This document shows, one piece after another, positions 6,363-7,498 of a stretch of 7,498 nt of DNA. A model generated the notes under the pieces. That model had not been told where the DNA came from. It searched no databases and saw only the letters and a list, made by a program, of their open reading frames with translations. A program made the position numbers and the translations under genes. Within the stretch, counting starts at the first letter, position 1. Each line of letters begins with the position of its first letter. The DNA comes from Deltaproteobacteria bacterium RIFCSPHIGHO2_12_FULL_43_9 (GTDB lineage: Bacteria; Bdellovibrionota; O2-12-FULL-43-9): assembly GCA_001798265.1 (NCBI GenBank), contig MGRR01000020.1, positions 1,540 through 9,037 of the forward strand. The letters are read 5' to 3'.

Positions 6363-7498
6363 ATGCCAAAATTTTTTTTATTAAGTCTGGGTTGCGATAA
6401 GAATCTCGTGGATTCTGAAGTGATGCTGGGCTCTCTGGTAAAAGATGATCATTCGCTTGCGTTAACTCCGCAAGAGGCGGATATCATTATTGTAAACACC
6501 TGCGCGTTCATCGGTCCCGCGAAAAAAGAATCGATAGATACAATTCTTGAACTTGCCGAATATAAAAAAAGTGGAAACGCAAAAGTCTTGGTTGTGGCCG
6601 GTTGCCTGGCACAGAGATATCATGAAGAGTTAAAAAACGAGATTCCGGAGATTGATCTTTTCGTTGGAACCGGAGAATACGCTGAGATTGTTTCGGTTAT
6701 TAATAATAATTTCAGGGAGCGGAAACTCTCCAGGCCGGAATTTGCATACACGGAATTCACCCCAAGGATAAATACACAACCAAAACATCGTGCATATCTC
6801 AAGGTTGCGGAAGGATGTTCTACGGGTTGCGCCTTCTGCATTATTCCAAAACTCAGGGGTGGCGCCAAAAGCAGGGCTATACAAGATGTGGTAAACGAAG
6901 CAAAAACCCTCGTCTCCCATGGGGTTCAGGAACTTCTGGTAGTTGCACAGAATCTTACGTCCTATGGCTTTGACAGGGACAAAACCTATTGGCTGGCTTC
7001 CCTCCTAAGAGAACTAAATCAACTCGATTGCAAATGGATCAGATTGCATTACTGCTATCCAGACAATTTTAGTGACGAATTAATCCGGATCGTCTCGGAC
7101 TCAGAAAAAATATGCCACTACATCGATATTCCATTTCAACATGTAAACGATGAAGTATTACAAAGGATGAACAGACGAGGCACTACGAAGAGTCACATTT
7201 TAACCCTTATAGATAAATTGCGCGCATTTATTCCTGATGTATCTATCCGTTCCTCTTTTATCACCGGATTTCCCGGTGAAACCGAATCACAATTCGAAGA
7301 ATTAAAAGAATTTATCATCAGCGCAAAATTGGACCATGTTGGTGTCTTTCCATATTCAGATGAAGAGGGCGTGCTCTCGGAGAAACTCGATGGTCATCTG
7401 CCGGAAGAGATAAGAATTCAACGGGCAGAAGAGCTCATGAAGATACAGCAGGCTATATCACGTGATAATCTTAGAAAATATATTGGAACAGAACTTGA
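6363..7498 (+). CDS. rimO: RimO, ribosomal protein S12 methylthiotransferase (3' partial)
   Basis: RimO is a radical-SAM enzyme with two iron-sulfur clusters that adds a methylthio group to an aspartate of ribosomal protein S12. The frame opens at ATG 6363, after a weak AAGAG (6353-6357), and stays open to the window edge: 378 complete codons of an expected 430-450, so the C-terminal TRAM domain is missing. The N-terminal UPF0004 domain has its three cluster cysteines, Cys11 (LGCDKNLVDSE), Cys47 (NTCAF) and Cys81 (AGCLAQR). The radical-SAM motif CSTGCAFC (152-159, Cys152/156/159) sits in YLKVAEGC and is followed by IIPKLRGG. FVGTGEYAEI, IDIPFQHVNDEVLQRMNRR and FITGFPGETESQFE support RimO over MiaB or MtaB. 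The usual AQDTT-YG reads AQNLTSYG here. The TGA at 7496-7498 is out of frame. It follows the LolA-like gene by 14 bp, probably in one transcript. Confidence 0.95.
   Translation, partial: MPKFFLLSLGCDKNLVDSEVMLGSLVKDDHSLALTPQEADIIIVNTCAFIGPAKKESIDTILELAEYKKSGNAKVLVVAGCLAQRYHEELKNEIPEIDLFVGTGEYAEIVSVINNNFRERKLSRPEFAYTEFTPRINTQPKHRAYLKVAEGCSTGCAFCIIPKLRGGAKSRAIQDVVNEAKTLVSHGVQELLVVAQNLTSYGFDRDKTYWLASLLRELNQLDCKWIRLHYCYPDNFSDELIRIVSDSEKICHYIDIPFQHVNDEVLQRMNRRGTTKSHILTLIDKLRAFIPDVSIRSSFITGFPGETESQFEELKEFIISAKLDHVGVFPYSDEEGVLSEKLDGHLPEEIRIQRAEELMKIQQAISRDNLRKYIGTEL

Noticed and set aside
6620..6920. Minus-strand reading frames opposite rimO (82 and 96 codons)
   Set aside because: They lie wholly opposite strongly supported radical-SAM coding sequence, show no family motif and are shadows of that frame. 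The same applies to short antisense frames over glmU, glmS and the LolA-like gene.
7496..7498. TGA at the window end as the rimO stop
   Set aside because: In the rimO frame the last codons are GAA CTT GA-, so this TGA is out of frame and the gene runs off the window.

Overview
The window is a gene-dense, single-strand block (all genes on +) from what looks like a Gram-negative bacterium of moderate GC. Peptidoglycan/LPS amino-sugar genes, a LolA-type lipoprotein carrier and a housekeeping RimO point that way. The dispersed repeats (heads GTCATTGCGAGC, GTCATCCCGAGC, GTCATTCCCGCG) resemble those seen in many environmental lineages such as Desulfobacterota, Nitrospirota and related metagenomic phyla. 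I cannot fix the phylum from this sequence, and nothing indicates a plasmid or phage.

Layout: (1) 2-1126, the 3' four-fifths of glmU, truncated by the window edge. (2) 1152-2981, complete glmS, 25 bp downstream. GlmS makes glucosamine-6-phosphate and GlmU turns glucosamine-1-phosphate into UDP-GlcNAc, so the pair supplies envelope precursor. (3) 2982-3126, an intergenic gap almost wholly filled by a 115-bp palindromic repeat array. (4) 3127-5511, a complete UvrD/PcrA-family helicase gene with a 206-bp composite repeat array (4138-4343) inside its reading frame. (5) 5521-6348, a LolA-fold protein with a lipoprotein signal peptide, 9 bp after the helicase. (6) 6363-7498, rimO, cut by the window end before its C-terminal TRAM domain. 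Genes 4 to 6 are spaced like an operon (gaps of 9 and 14 bp). Shine-Dalgarno sequences are weak or absent throughout.

The most notable content is the repeats. Both arrays have the same plan: a full unit at each end facing outward (GAGAT at the left edge, ATCTC at the right), truncated units at an exact 18-bp period inside, and head-to-head junctions with 4-5 nt loops. Across copies the stem arms change together (ATTGC/GCAAT, ATCCC/GGGAT, ATCCT/AGGAT), which implies that the hairpin itself is conserved. One array has entered an essential-type helicase gene without breaking the frame, adding about 69 residues between motifs IV and V while all SF1 motifs stay intact. The situation recalls the Rickettsia palindromic elements found inside protein genes.
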